Assembly: GCA_937958295.1 (NCBI GenBank)
Contig: CALFEY010000090.1
Location: 1 to 28,306 of the forward strand
Source: an uncultured Pseudomonadota bacterium
GTDB taxonomy: Bacteria > Pseudomonadota > Gammaproteobacteria > Burkholderiales > Casimicrobiaceae
Direction of reading: 5' to 3'
DNA: 28,306 nt
The notes beneath the pieces are model-generated. The model saw only the letters and a list, made by a program, of their open reading frames with translations. It was not told the DNA's origin and did not search any database. Both the position numbers and the translations under genes were made by a program. This document shows positions 13,398 to 21,740 of the stretch, piece by piece (positions within the stretch are counted from its first letter, which is position 1; each line of letters opens with the position of its first letter).

Positions 13398-14729
13398 TCA
13401 GTACACCTGCCGCGTGATCTTGCGGGTGCCCGCCACGCCATCGATGGTGTACGTCATCGTGCCCGTGGCGGGCCCCGTGAACGCGAAGGTCACCTCGCCC
13501 GCGGCAGCCGCCGGGTTCACCGCGGTCCACGGTGCCATCAAGGCGGCGCCGCCGCTCACGCGATAGAGCGTGCCGGAGCAACCCGATTCATTCACCGCAC
13601 AGTTGCTGACCACGTACCACACGGGCTCGCCCGCGGCATCGTAGGTAAACCACGCGGCAAAGATGATGCCGAACTGCTGCGTGAGGGACACGCCCCAGCC
13701 AGACTCGTTCTCGTTCCACCACAAGTCGGTGTAGTCGACGACCGGGGTCGGACCGCTCGTGGCGAAGATTTGCTGCGTGATGGCCTTGGTGCCGCTCACG
13801 CCATCGATCGTGAAGGCGAAAGTGCCAGCCGACGCGCTCGCGAAGGTGAGCGTGCCGCTCCCCACGGTGGTGAGGGCGAGGCTATCGGGAACCCACGTCA
13901 GCGTGGGCGCCGTCCCGCCCTTCACGCGATACAGCTCGCCGGCGCAGCCAGTGGCCGTGACGGGGCAGTTCGGGATCACGTACCACACGGGACGCCCCGC
14001 CTCGTCGTAGGTGTAGACCGCCACAAAGATCTGGCTGCCGTGCTGCGTGAGGCTCATCCCCCAGCCCGATTCGTTGGCATTCCACCACAGTCCCTGCCAG
14101 TTGTTGGCAATGGCCGTGGCCTTGCTGACCAGCACGAGGTTCGACCTGACGACGGTGGCACCGATCGCCCCCACGACCGGCAGCGAATCGAAGGGCGAGC
14201 CGGCATTCACGCGCGGCAGCGCGGCAATGGCATCGACCACGGCCATGCTGCTCGCGCTCACCTCGCCGAACACAGTGAAGCCGCCGTTCTGCCGGTCGAG
14301 GTTGGCGCTGTTATCCGCGAGGTTGATGAACCACTGCGAAGTGGCGCTGTTGGGGTCGCCGCCCAGCTTCGCCATGGCGATCGTGCCGCGTCGGTTCGGG
14401 CGGCTCACGCTGAACTCGTTGATGAGCGAGCCCCGCGACGGCACGGCACCCACCTGGCCGGTGGCATCGTCCCAGACAAAGCCTCCGCCCTGGATCACGA
14501 AGCCCGGCGCGCTGCGATGCACGAAGGTATTGCGATACGAATCGCCGTTGACGTAGGCGAGGAAGTTGGCCACGGTCCGCGGTGCGGCGTCGTCGTAGAG
14601 GACGATGTCGATGGCGCCGAGCGACGTGGTCAGGCGCACGGTGGTGGCCGTCGCGGTGAACGGCACGGCCCATGCGAGCAAGGCGACGAGCGCGGCCAAC
14701 AGGGCGGGACGAGTGCGTAGCGAAGGCAT
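13398..14729 (-). CDS. Secreted cyclophilin-type peptidyl-prolyl isomerase with two C-terminal WWN-ESGWG repeats
   Basis: The 443-residue protein begins with a signal peptide (MPSLRTRP basic part, LLAALVALLAWAVPFTATA). Residues ~30-200 form a cyclophilin domain (TTSLGAIDIVLYDDAAPRTV, FVHRSAPGFVIQGGGF with catalytic R72, SATSQWFINL, FTVFGEV), which isomerises Xaa-Pro bonds in the periplasm or outside. Then come two tandem ~108-residue repeats (about 214-322 and 336-443), each starting L-WWN-NESGWG-SLTQ, containing TYD-AG-PVWYV, a conserved cysteine pair (NCPV/GCAG and NCAV/GCSG) and ending TIDGV-GT--IT-Q. Such modules are found in other secreted betaproteobacterial proteins. The frame is open far upstream, but ATG 14729 is chosen because the signal peptide starts there, after GGAAA. 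Fusion to a cyclophilin is the unusual point. Confidence 0.9.
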   Translation of the reverse strand: MPSLRTRPALLAALVALLAWAVPFTATATTVRLTTSLGAIDIVLYDDAAPRTVANFLAYVNGDSYRNTFVHRSAPGFVIQGGGFVWDDATGQVGAVPSRGSLINEFSVSRPNRRGTIAMAKLGGDPNSATSQWFINLADNSANLDRQNGGFTVFGEVSASSMAVVDAIAALPRVNAGSPFDSLPVVGAIGATVVRSNLVLVSKATAIANNWQGLWWNANESGWGMSLTQHGSQIFVAVYTYDEAGRPVWYVIPNCPVTATGCAGELYRVKGGTAPTLTWVPDSLALTTVGSGTLTFASASAGTFAFTIDGVSGTKAITQQIFATSGPTPVVDYTDLWWNENESGWGVSLTQQFGIIFAAWFTYDAAGEPVWYVVSNCAVNESGCSGTLYRVSGGAALMAPWTAVNPAAAAGEVTFAFTGPATGTMTYTIDGVAGTRKITRQVY

Positions 14730-14856
14730 GCGGCATTTCCAAAGGGGCAATGAAGGCGCCGGCATTCTACCCTTGTGCCGATCGGGCCTGGGGCCGCCGC
14801 GACCCTTTGCAGTCGGGCGGCGAGAGGGCCGGCGCGCGGATGCGCGACAATTCGGC

Positions 14857-15606
14857 ATGGTCTCCACAATGCGGCATCGAGAATTCACCGTGGGCATGCG
14901 CGAGATGGCGGCCCTCGGTCCAGGCATCGCGGCATGGGGCGTGATGACCGGCGTGGCCATGGTGAACTCGGGCCTCGACTTCGTTTCGGTCCTGGTGATG
15001 AGCGTGTTCGTCTTTGCGGGAAGCTCGCAGCTCGCCGCGCTGCCGTTGTTCGCGGCGGCCGCGCCCACATGGGTGATCCTGGCCACGGCGCTGTGCGTCA
15101 ACCTGCGCTTCGTCGTCTTCAGCCTTCACCTGCGGCCCTACGTGATGCACCTCCCGCTGCCCACGCGTCTGCTGAAGGGCTATCTCTTTGCCGACTTGAG
15201 CTACGTGCTCTTCACCCGCCGATTTCCGCGTCCCGCCCACGACGCCCCCGGCAAGGCGGCGCAAGACGCGTACTGGACCGGCAGCGGCGTTGCCAGCTGG
15301 TTGATCTGGGCGATCTCGAGCCTCATCGGCGTCGCGATGGCGGCGTCGGTCCCCATCGCGTGGGGATTGGGCTTTGCCGGCACGCTCGCGCTGCTCGGCA
15401 TCACTTGCTCGCTCGCCACCTCGCGCTTGCGCACCGTCTCGGCCGGCATCGCCGGGGCAGCAGCGGTGGCCGCCTACGCACTGCCGCTGAAGCTCAACAT
15501 CCTCGTGGCCATCGCCGCCGCGGTGGCCTTCGGACTCCTGCTGGAGGCGACCGGCGCCAAGGCGTCGCGCGACCGTGCCACCGCGCCCGTCGGGGATCGC
15601 GAATGA
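14857..15606 (+). CDS. azlC: AzlC-family branched-chain amino acid exporter subunit
   Basis: The 249-residue membrane protein has about seven hydrophobic segments and AzlC-family features: GMREMAALGPGIAAWGVMTGVAM at the N-terminus, VFAGSSQLAALPL, and NLRFVVFSLHLRPYV. AzlC with AzlD forms a two-component exporter for leucine, isoleucine, valine or related compounds. ATG 14857 or ATG 14869 could start the protein; neither has a strong ribosome binding site. Its stop overlaps the AzlD start by four bases, so the subunits are made together. Not to be confused with ABC permeases, although some databases label it so. Confidence 0.92.
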   Translation: MVSTMRHREFTVGMREMAALGPGIAAWGVMTGVAMVNSGLDFVSVLVMSVFVFAGSSQLAALPLFAAAAPTWVILATALCVNLRFVVFSLHLRPYVMHLPLPTRLLKGYLFADLSYVLFTRRFPRPAHDAPGKAAQDAYWTGSGVASWLIWAISSLIGVAMAASVPIAWGLGFAGTLALLGITCSLATSRLRTVSAGIAGAAAVAAYALPLKLNILVAIAAAVAFGLLLEATGAKASRDRATAPVGDRE

Positions 15607-15938
15607 GCCACGTCGATCTCGCCACGCTCGTGACCATCGCCGGCATGACGCTCATCTCCGTGCTCACGCGATCCTTCTTCTTTCTCTCGAACAAGGCGTG
15701 GGAGCTGCCAGCATGGGTCACGAGCGGATTGAAGTACGCACCTATCGCAGCACTCGCCGCGGTCGTGGTGCCGGAGATCGTGACCAACGGCGGCCAACTC
15801 ATCGCCACGTGGAAGGACGCGCGCCTGTTCGCCGCGGCGGTGGCACTGGCCTGGTACTTCTGGCGCCGCGGCCTGCTCGGCACCATCCTCGCGGGCATGG
15901 CGGTCTACCTGCCGCTGCGCCTGGGCCTTGGGTGGTAG
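15603..15938 (+). CDS. azlD: AzlD-family branched-chain amino acid exporter subunit
   Basis: This 111-residue membrane protein has four hydrophobic segments with the AzlD pattern: an N-terminal LVTIAGMTLISVLTRSFF helix, the GLKYAPIAALAAVVVPEI segment (the conserved L-Y-P-A motif region), a charged loop and two further helices ending in a short basic-free tail. It is the obligatory small partner of AzlC. It overlaps azlC by four bases and ends facing the chloride antiporter gene, 45 bases away. Confidence 0.92.
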   Translation: MSHVDLATLVTIAGMTLISVLTRSFFFLSNKAWELPAWVTSGLKYAPIAALAAVVVPEIVTNGGQLIATWKDARLFAAAVALAWYFWRRGLLGTILAGMAVYLPLRLGLGW

Positions 15939-15944
15939 TGGAAC

Positions 15945-15963
15945 GTCCGCTCCGCATGCGGAC
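15945..15963. terminator. Possible bidirectional terminator hairpin
   Basis: GTCCGC, seven-base loop, GCGGAC between the convergent azlD and ClcA-type genes. No T-run follows, so this is a weak call. Confidence 0.3.
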
Positions 15964-15983
15964 AGGGGCTACGACGGCCGTTC

Positions 15984-17330
15984 CTACGCCGGCCTGTCCT
16001 GGCGCAGGGTCCGCTCGAGGAGCTGCTCGTAGATGGGACGGCCCCCGCATGCCTTGGCCGACATTTCCGCGGCAACGCACGTGGCCATCACGTGCAGGCA
16101 GAGGACGTACGACCCCGTGAGCTCCAGGGCCAGCACCACGGCGACGATCGGCGAGCGCACCGACGCGGTAAACAGCCCCGCCATGGCGGCAATGGCAAAG
16201 GCCACCGGCGTGGCGCCCGCGGTGGGCAGCAGCCACCCTAGCGCGTCTCCGAATGCCAGACCGATGCACACGGCCAGTGCCAGGATCGGCGCGAAGATCC
16301 CGCCCGGGACGCCGCTCGAGTAACTGCCCACCATCGTCACGAAGCGCACGACGGCGAGCATCAGCAGCAAGCCCATGCCCGGGCTCTTTGCAACGAGCTC
16401 GTGGATCACGACTTCGCCACCCGTCACGGCCAGGGGCGCCACGATCATGAGCGCCCCCACCAACCCGCCCACCACGGCAGGGTAGATGTAGGGCCACTGC
16501 GCGTGGCTGCGAGAGGCGAATGCAACGGTCCCGAGAATGCTCGCGTTCAGGGCCACCCCCACCGCGCCAAGCACGGCGCCGAGCAGCAGGAACGCGGGCA
16601 GCAGCGTGAGCGATACGTCCAGCGCCTTCAATTGCAGGTCGGGCACCGTGCCGCCGATGAACTGCGTGACCGCCGTGCCGGCAATGACCGCTAGAAACAC
16701 CCCGAGATAGGTGCGCGCCGTGTATGGAAACTGCTTACGCGTCTCCTCGATGATGAACAGCACCGACGCCAGCGGCGCATTGAATGCGCACGCGAGGCCG
16801 GCCGCCGCGCCGCTGGCGAGCAGCCCGCGCCGCTCCAGCTCGCTCACGCCGTAGCGATCAGCCAGCGCCGCGCCCGCCGAGGCACCGAGGTGAATGGTGG
16901 GACCCTCCCGACCGAGCACCATGCCGGAGGAAATGGCGATCAAGCCGCCGAAGAACTTGACCGGAAGCACGCGCAGCCAGCGCACCTCGCGCACCCCCGA
17001 CATCGCCCCTTCGATCTCCTGGATGCCGCTGCCGCCCGCCTCAGGGGCGAAGCGTCGCACGAGATACGCCGCCGTCACGGCACAGGTCATTGTGACGAGC
17101 GCGGCCGCCACGACGAGCCCCGTCCCCGACACGGCCTGTGCAAGCCACGCCGGCCAGGCCGACAGAAGGTCGATCAACAGGTGAAAGGCGGAACCGAGCG
17201 CCCCGGCCAGCACGCCGGTGGCCACGGCAAGGGCCGCGAAGCGGAGCCTCTCCCGCGGATCTCCTCCCCCGCTTTCGACCCGCAGGATCTCCTCTGCAAG
17301 TCGGGCATCAGTATCCGGAGTCGAGGTCAC
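15984..17330 (-). CDS. clcA: ClcA-type chloride/proton antiporter (CLC family)
   Basis: The 448-residue membrane protein has the CLC selectivity motifs: GSGIQ (100-104; usually GSGIP), GREGPTIHLG (E142 is the gating glutamate, E148 in E. coli) and GGIFAP. The internal proton glutamate (E203 in E. coli) is also kept, E196 in FIIEETRKQF, so exchange of two chloride for one proton is expected, not a passive channel. No CBS domains are attached, as in short bacterial CLCs. Such antiporters help in extreme acid response. The start is a GTG at 17330 with no clear ribosome binding site; the N-terminal ~28 residues are polar and acidic. It stands alone on the minus strand. Confidence 0.93.
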   Translation of the reverse strand: MTSTPDTDARLAEEILRVESGGGDPRERLRFAALAVATGVLAGALGSAFHLLIDLLSAWPAWLAQAVSGTGLVVAAALVTMTCAVTAAYLVRRFAPEAGGSGIQEIEGAMSGVREVRWLRVLPVKFFGGLIAISSGMVLGREGPTIHLGASAGAALADRYGVSELERRGLLASGAAAGLACAFNAPLASVLFIIEETRKQFPYTARTYLGVFLAVIAGTAVTQFIGGTVPDLQLKALDVSLTLLPAFLLLGAVLGAVGVALNASILGTVAFASRSHAQWPYIYPAVVGGLVGALMIVAPLAVTGGEVVIHELVAKSPGMGLLLMLAVVRFVTMVGSYSSGVPGGIFAPILALAVCIGLAFGDALGWLLPTAGATPVAFAIAAMAGLFTASVRSPIVAVVLALELTGSYVLCLHVMATCVAAEMSAKACGGRPIYEQLLERTLRQDRPA

Positions 17331-17490
17331 GTCGGTGTTCGTGGCGGAAAGCCCTGGAGGTTACCGCATCATCGGGCGAAGGGAGCGACTGGCGCGACCG
17401 CATTCGATGTCGCCGCCTCGTGCACGCCATGCGCCGCGATCGCGCACGAGAATTGCTACGATGCTTCACCATCGCCAGGGAGAAAGCCGC

Positions 17491-18177
17491 ATGGGCATCG
17501 CCGCGCACCTTCGAACGATCGTCGCAACGCTCGGGACCAGCCCTTCGCGCCTCCGCCATGCGGCCGTTGCGCTGGCCGGCCTGTCCCTGCCTCTGGCCGT
17601 TCACGCTGGCACATGGGTCGATGTCATCGAGTACAAGGACTCGGCGCTCGACCATTACTTCATCACGGCCGCGCCGGCCGAAATCGAGGCGCTCGACCGA
17701 GGAGCACACGGCGGGGCGTGGAAGCGCACCGGTATGAGTTTCATTGCGTGGCAGGTCGGCGAGCCGCCGCCCGGCGGGCAGCAGGATCCGATCCCGGACG
17801 ATTTCATGGCGACCTGCCGCTTCTTCGGCACCGACCGCTACCGCCCTGACGGCAGCCGCATCGGCCCGAACAGCCATTTCTTCACCGCCAGTCCGAGCGA
17901 GTGCGACTACGTCAAGACCGGGTGGCCGGCCTTGGCCGATGACGGCAAGATCTACCCGGCTTGGTCACTCGAGGGTATTGCTTTCTACATTCCGCTGCCC
18001 GGTGCCAATGGCTGCGCCGCCGGCACCATGCCGATCCATCGCATGTACAACAACGGCGCGGGCGGGTCCGCGAACCATCGCATCTCCCCCACCTTGGACG
18101 GCATGGACCTCGAGGGACCGAACGCGTGGGTGTACGAGGGCGTGGTGATGTGCGCGCCGAAACGCGCCCCCTCGTAA
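17491..18177 (+). CDS. Secreted protein with DUF5648-type repeats
   Basis: The 228-residue protein has a signal peptide (RHAAVALAGLSLPLAVHA) after an unusually long ~18-residue n-region. The mature part contains imperfect repeats of a motif seen in many secreted betaproteobacterial proteins (DUF5648): DHYFITAAPAEIEALDRG with KRTG-SF, later SHFFTASPSECDYVKTGW, then GIAFYIPLP with AHRMYNN-like text (IHRMYNNG, NHRISP). Four cysteines fall in the repeats (TCRFF, SECDY, NGCAAG, VMCAP) and may form disulfides. The ATG at 17491 has a GGGAGA site eight bases upstream; ATG 17461 is a weaker alternative. No enzyme function is known for the family; a carbohydrate- or cell-surface-binding role is often assumed but not shown. 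Confidence 0.8.
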   Translation: MGIAAHLRTIVATLGTSPSRLRHAAVALAGLSLPLAVHAGTWVDVIEYKDSALDHYFITAAPAEIEALDRGAHGGAWKRTGMSFIAWQVGEPPPGGQQDPIPDDFMATCRFFGTDRYRPDGSRIGPNSHFFTASPSECDYVKTGWPALADDGKIYPAWSLEGIAFYIPLPGANGCAAGTMPIHRMYNNGAGGSANHRISPTLDGMDLEGPNAWVYEGVVMCAPKRAPS

Positions 18178-18298
18178 ACGCGCCGAGCATGCGCTCGGGC
18201 TCGCCGGTCGCGGGTCGGTACAGGCTTGGCGATCAGCCTCGCCGCTGATTTCCTTCGGCGACACCTTCTGCCCGTCGGCACCGTCCGCCACACTCTTC

Positions 18299-18326
18299 GC
18301 ACCTCCGCACCTCCGCACCTCCGCAC
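18299..18326 (+). repeat. Short tandem repeat GCACCTCC, 3.5 copies
   Basis: Three exact GCACCTCC units followed by GCAC. It lies in non-coding sequence; units of eight bases are prone to slippage. No gene begins nearby whose phase it would alter. Confidence 0.85.
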
Positions 18327-18655
18327 GTTCGCCACTGAGCACCGACGGCGCCGCGGCCATCCTCGGATCGCGCGCTTCAGTGGGATCGTAGGAACGATGG
18401 GTTGCCGCGGGATCCTCACCCCGCCAGGGACGGGTGATTGCCGAGCCCCGATCGAACCGTAACGACAGCGCTCATCGCCGCACGCCCGTTCATGCGGTGC
18501 AGTCCGGCGCATGACATCCCATCCCATGCGACGAACCCGCCCCACTGCGCGGCCGCGCAAAGAACTGCCCATTCTTCAAACGTCGACCGGGCGTGATCCC
18601 ACCATGCCCGACGCGCCGCATCAGTACTGCAAACGTCGTCGCCACCAGGACAATG

Positions 18656-18670
18656 TTGTTCTGCTCTGCG
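18656..18670 (+). repeat. Direct repeat TTGTTCTGCTCTGCG, copy 1
   Basis: Fifteen bases identical to 18758-18772, 102 bases apart. After this copy the right half reads ATACA rather than GAACA, so only half of the dyad is kept; a second inverted pair GTTCTG/CAGAAC spans 18658-18686. Confidence 0.7.
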
Positions 18671-18757
18671 ATACAACATACAGAACGTGAGATCGACAAG
18701 CCACGCATTCGAGCCCTCTTTACAGATGCTTTCCGAAGAGTATTCTTGTCTTACGGT

Positions 18758-18777
18758 TTGTTCTGCTCTGCGGAACA
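18758..18777. promoter_or_regulatory. Candidate IclR operator (TGTTC-N9-GAACA dyad within direct repeat copy 2)
   Basis: Copy 2 of the 15-bp repeat (18758-18772) runs into a perfect dyad, TGTTC at 18759-18763 and GAACA at 18773-18777. It ends ten bases before the IclR start codon. IclR-type proteins often bind such dyads over their own promoter, with a second site upstream; copy 1 would be that site. Confidence 0.5.
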
Positions 18778-18787
18778 TCAAAAACAA

Positions 18788-19642
18788 ATGAAAAGCACAT
18801 CCAAACCCACGAATACGAAAGGCGTCGTGCGCGCCACGAGCTCTCGCAGCAAGGAGGCGGGTGGCATACAGGCCGTCGCCATGGCTCTGAAGCTGGTGGC
18901 CCATCTATCCAGGCAACGTGAACCCGTCGGCGTGACGGCCATCGCAGAAGCTTTGGGAACGACCAAGAGCCGCATACACCGACACCTGCAAACGTTGATT
19001 CAGCAGGGCTACGCGCGACAGGAGCCGATCAGTGAGCGGTACCACATCGGCCCGGCCCTCATCAATATCGGCATCTCAATCAGCGAGAACTATGACCTGG
19101 CGCGCATGGCCCGCGGCGCGTTGACAGGATTGCGGGAGGCGCTCGGGCATTCCGCCGTCGTATCGCGCATCGAGCCCGACGGTGTTCGCGTGCTCCTGAC
19201 CTTGTCCGGCAAGTCCCCGATCGAGATCGGGGTCAAGCCGGGCTCGCTCCTGTCGCTGCACGCCACCGGCCAGGGCAAGGTGACGCTGGCATTCGGGACG
19301 CAGGAGACGCGAGAGCGCGTCCTGGACTCCAAGCTCGAAGCCTTCACCCCGCACACCATCACGACGTCGCGGGCCCTCGCCACGGAGCTCGCGCGAGTGA
19401 AGAAGCAGGGATGGGCAACGGCGCCGAATGAAACCTTGATCGGCATGAATGCCTTGGCCGCTCCCATCTTCGATGGCCGCGGCGTGCTCGCCGGCACCAT
19501 CTCCATCGTGGATTCGATCCAATACATCCCAGCCGTGCCAACGGCCGAGCAGATCAAACAGACGCTGATCGCGGCAGCCAAGGTCTCGGCAAGCCTGGGC
19601 TACAAGCCAGGCACCACAGCGGTCGCTGCTGAATCGAAATGA
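18788..19642 (+). CDS. IclR-family transcriptional regulator
   Basis: The 284-residue protein has a polar basic lead, an N-terminal winged helix-turn-helix (about residues 26-85: AVAMALKLVAHLS, VTAIAEALGTTKSRIHRHLQTLIQQGY) and the IclR effector domain (about 100-275: GHSAVVSRIEPDGVRVL, LLSLHATGQGKVTLAF, ARVKKQGWATAPNET and GMNALAAPIFDGRGVLAGTISIV). ATG 18788 is chosen although no ribosome binding site is visible; the frame continues upstream to an ATG at 18653, but that extension is composed of the operator repeats and looks non-coding. It is the first gene on the strand before nine catabolic genes, which it probably controls in response to the substrate or an intermediate. Confidence 0.9.
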   Translation: MKSTSKPTNTKGVVRATSSRSKEAGGIQAVAMALKLVAHLSRQREPVGVTAIAEALGTTKSRIHRHLQTLIQQGYARQEPISERYHIGPALINIGISISENYDLARMARGALTGLREALGHSAVVSRIEPDGVRVLLTLSGKSPIEIGVKPGSLLSLHATGQGKVTLAFGTQETRERVLDSKLEAFTPHTITTSRALATELARVKKQGWATAPNETLIGMNALAAPIFDGRGVLAGTISIVDSIQYIPAVPTAEQIKQTLIAAAKVSASLGYKPGTTAVAAESK

Positions 19643-19730
19643 GGAACGTGCACCCTCCAACGCCGGAGTCGCGTCGGCCGCGCCGCTTCGCCCTGGTTGC
19701 GCCATCGACTACCAAGACCAAGGAGTACTC

Positions 19731-20684
19731 ATGAGCCGGGTATCCGAAAGGACGCAAGGCCGCACGCCACCCCAGACGGCTTGGCGCCGTGACAACCCCA
19801 ATCTGGGCAGATCGCTGCTGCGAGGGGCTATCGATCTGCACTGCCATAGCGGGCCGTCGGTCATGCCGCGGTACTTCGACCACTACGAAGCCATGCAGGA
19901 GGCGTCCGAGGTTGGGGTCAGGGCGTTGCTGATCAAGGACCACTACTACTCCGCAACCCCGGCCACACTGCTCCTCAACAAACACTTCAGCCATCTGAAC
20001 GTCACCCTGCTGTCCGGGGTACCGCTGAACAATCCGAGCGGCGGCCTCAACGTCTACGCCGTCGAGCACGGGTTGATGCTCGGCGCAAGGCTGGTATGGA
20101 TGCCCACCTTCTCGGCGCGCAACCACATCGACCATCACCGAAAAGGCGCCACGCCCGGCTTTCCCAAGTCCGTCAAGGCGATGATCGCCCCCAAGCCATT
20201 GAGCGTGGTGGACGACGCGGGACGCCTCCTGCCTGAGGTCTCGCCCATTCTCAAGGTGATCGCCGAGCACGACGCGGTGCTGTCGTCGGGGCACCTTCAC
20301 ATCAGTGAAATATGGCCGCTCTTCGAGGAGGCTATACGCTGCGGCGTCAAGCGCATGATCTGCAACCATCCCACTTACATCGTGGATGCCACGCTGCAGG
20401 ACATCACGCGCCTCGCGAGCATGGGCGTGTACATCGAACACTCGATGTGCATGTTCTCGGAGCTTTCGAGCAACTGTCTCTATGACCCGGAGACGCTCGA
20501 TGCACTCATCCAGGCCGCGGGCGTCGACCGCACCATCCTCGGCTCGGACCTCGGCCGCGTCGGGCTGCCAAAGCTAGCGGACGGCTTCCTGGACGTGATC
20601 GAGATGTGCCTCGACCTTGGATACCCCGAGGCCGACGTGCGCAAGTTGGTTTCGACCAATGCGGCGACACTCGTCGGACTGTAG
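19731..20684 (+). CDS. DUF6282-type metal-dependent hydrolase (amidohydrolase-like)
   Basis: The 317-residue protein shows amidohydrolase-type metal sites: H37 and H39 in DLHCHSGPS at the first strand, H71 in IKDHYY, H188/H190 in SSGHLHISE, H213 in CNHPTY and D273 in LGSDLG. Spacing suggests a TIM-barrel with a mono- or binuclear metal centre; a hydrolase, lactonase or decarboxylase activity is possible. It resembles proteins annotated as DUF6282, whose substrates are unknown. An AAGGAG ribosome binding site lies six bases before the ATG. It is the first catabolic gene after iclR (88-base gap without an evident terminator), and is followed by a Bug receptor. Its role on the imported carboxylate or on a lactone/amide of it is inference. 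Confidence 0.75.
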   Translation: MSRVSERTQGRTPPQTAWRRDNPNLGRSLLRGAIDLHCHSGPSVMPRYFDHYEAMQEASEVGVRALLIKDHYYSATPATLLLNKHFSHLNVTLLSGVPLNNPSGGLNVYAVEHGLMLGARLVWMPTFSARNHIDHHRKGATPGFPKSVKAMIAPKPLSVVDDAGRLLPEVSPILKVIAEHDAVLSSGHLHISEIWPLFEEAIRCGVKRMICNHPTYIVDATLQDITRLASMGVYIEHSMCMFSELSSNCLYDPETLDALIQAAGVDRTILGSDLGRVGLPKLADGFLDVIEMCLDLGYPEADVRKLVSTNAATLVGL

Positions 20685-20692
20685 AAAACATA

Positions 20693-20729
20693 GCAACACG
20701 CCCGATGTTGCGGCACGTCTTGTCGTGCC
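20693..20729 (+). other. Two tandem RNA hairpins before the Bug receptor gene
   Basis: GCAACA-7-TGTTGC (20693-20711) is followed without gap by GGCACG-6-CGTGCC (20712-20729). They fill half of the 69-base gap between the hydrolase stop and the Bug start. No T-run follows, so transcript processing or stabilisation is more likely than termination. Confidence 0.5.
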
Positions 20730-20753
20730 ACCCCTAACCGGAGGAATGACGTC

Positions 20754-21737
20754 ATGAATGCACTTCTGAAGACTCTAAGGCTCGCGCTTGTCCTGGCAAC
20801 CGCGGGTTTGATCTCCGCCCAAGCCGCGGCGCAAACCTTTCCCACCAAGCCCGTGCGACTCGTGGTGCCCACCGCGGCAGGCGGGCCTGTCGACGGTGTC
20901 GCCCGCGGTCTGGCGGAGCGGTTGTCGAAGATATGGAATCAGCCCGTCGTGGTCGACAACCGGCCAGGCGGCAACGAGATCATTGGCGCCGACCTCGTCG
21001 CCAAGGCGCCGGCCGACGGGTACACGATCCTGTTCGGCACGGACGGCACGTTCTCCAACAATCAGTTCATGTTCTCGAACATGCCTTTCAATCCGGTGAC
21101 CGACCTGATACCGATCGGTCGCACCACCTTCATCCACATGGTGTTCATCGTTCCAGGCGAGCTGCCGGTGAAGGATTTGAAGGAGTTCGTGGCCCTGATC
21201 AAGGCCAATCCCGGCAAGTACGCCTACGCGTCCGGGGGCATCGGCAGCGCCACCCACATCTACTTCAACGCCTTCCTGCTGCAGAACGATCTGAAGATGA
21301 CGCACGTGCCGTACCAAGGCATTGCGCCCGCCATTCAGGGCATGCTCAACGGCAGCGTGGTGGCGTTCATGGCCGGCGCCACGGCGGCGACCCCCTATCT
21401 TCCCAACGGCAAGATGAAGATCCTGGCCATCAACGGTGACAAGCGCGCCAAGTCGATTCCAAATGTTCCCACGCTGGCTGAAGCGGGCTTCCCGAAGTCG
21501 GAGATGTATCTCTACTTGGGGCTGGCGGTGCCCAAGGGGACTCCACGGCCGATCATCGATGAGATCGCCAGGGCTCACCGCAAGGTGTTGAGCGATCGCG
21601 AGTTCGTCGAGAAGGTGCTCGATACCTACGCGTTCGAGCCGATCAGCGAGACGCCCGAGGAGTTCGCTGCGTTCCTGGTGAAGGAACGCGCCAAGAAACA
21701 GAAGGACATTCGGGAAGCGAACGTCAAGCTGGACTGA
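20754..21737 (+). CDS. Bug/TctC-family tripartite tricarboxylate transporter substrate-binding protein
   Basis: The 327-residue periplasmic receptor has a signal peptide (LRLALVLATAGLISAQAAAQ) and the Bug signature: FPTKPVRLVVPTAAGGPVDGVARGLAERL, VVDNRPGGNEIIGADLVAKAPADGYTIL, and VPTLAEAGFP in the second lobe. Bug proteins bind carboxylates or amides with their two lobes and pass them to a TctAB membrane pair. No TctA or TctB gene is present in the window, so this is an orphan receptor that must share a transporter encoded elsewhere, as is common in Burkholderiales. A good GGAGGA ribosome binding site lies before the ATG. Hairpins on both sides of the gene may raise the stability of its message. 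Confidence 0.94.
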   Translation: MNALLKTLRLALVLATAGLISAQAAAQTFPTKPVRLVVPTAAGGPVDGVARGLAERLSKIWNQPVVVDNRPGGNEIIGADLVAKAPADGYTILFGTDGTFSNNQFMFSNMPFNPVTDLIPIGRTTFIHMVFIVPGELPVKDLKEFVALIKANPGKYAYASGGIGSATHIYFNAFLLQNDLKMTHVPYQGIAPAIQGMLNGSVVAFMAGATAATPYLPNGKMKILAINGDKRAKSIPNVPTLAEAGFPKSEMYLYLGLAVPKGTPRPIIDEIARAHRKVLSDREFVEKVLDTYAFEPISETPEEFAAFLVKERAKKQKDIREANVKLD

Positions 21738-21740
21738 GCC

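Larger units (their letters stand above)
18178..18787. other. Gene-poor region between the secreted protein and the IclR regulator
   Basis: About 610 bases with no convincing gene. Frames that stay open here are rich in Cys, Arg and His and start without ribosome binding sites. It contains a three-and-a-half-copy 8-bp repeat at 18299-18326 and, in its AT-richer last 140 bases, the direct repeat and dyad before the IclR gene. GC content drops visibly towards its right end, which marks a composition boundary. Confidence 0.6.

Noticed and set aside
14730..15101. Long N-terminal extension of the cyclophilin gene on the minus strand
   Set aside because: It would bury the signal peptide and overlap azlC; the extra residues are Arg/Ser/Thr-rich like other antisense frames.
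18299..18326. Tandem GCACCTCC units as a CRISPR-like array
   Set aside because: Units are contiguous with no spacers and only 8 bases long.
18653..18787. In-frame N-terminal extension of the IclR protein from ATG 18653
   Set aside because: The added sequence is made of the duplicated operator element (so LFCSA appears twice), is AT-richer than coding DNA here and is absent from the usual IclR layout. Kept only as an alternative start.
18416..18904. A minus-strand open frame of about 160 codons overlapping the IclR start
   Set aside because: Cys- and Arg-rich composition, no ribosome binding site, overlap with the IclR coding start and the operator repeats; no family resemblance.
20746..20757. 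Tiny frame ATG-ACG-TCA-TGA overlapping the Bug start as a leader peptide
   Set aside because: Three codons only, and closer to the ribosome binding site than normal; most likely chance.
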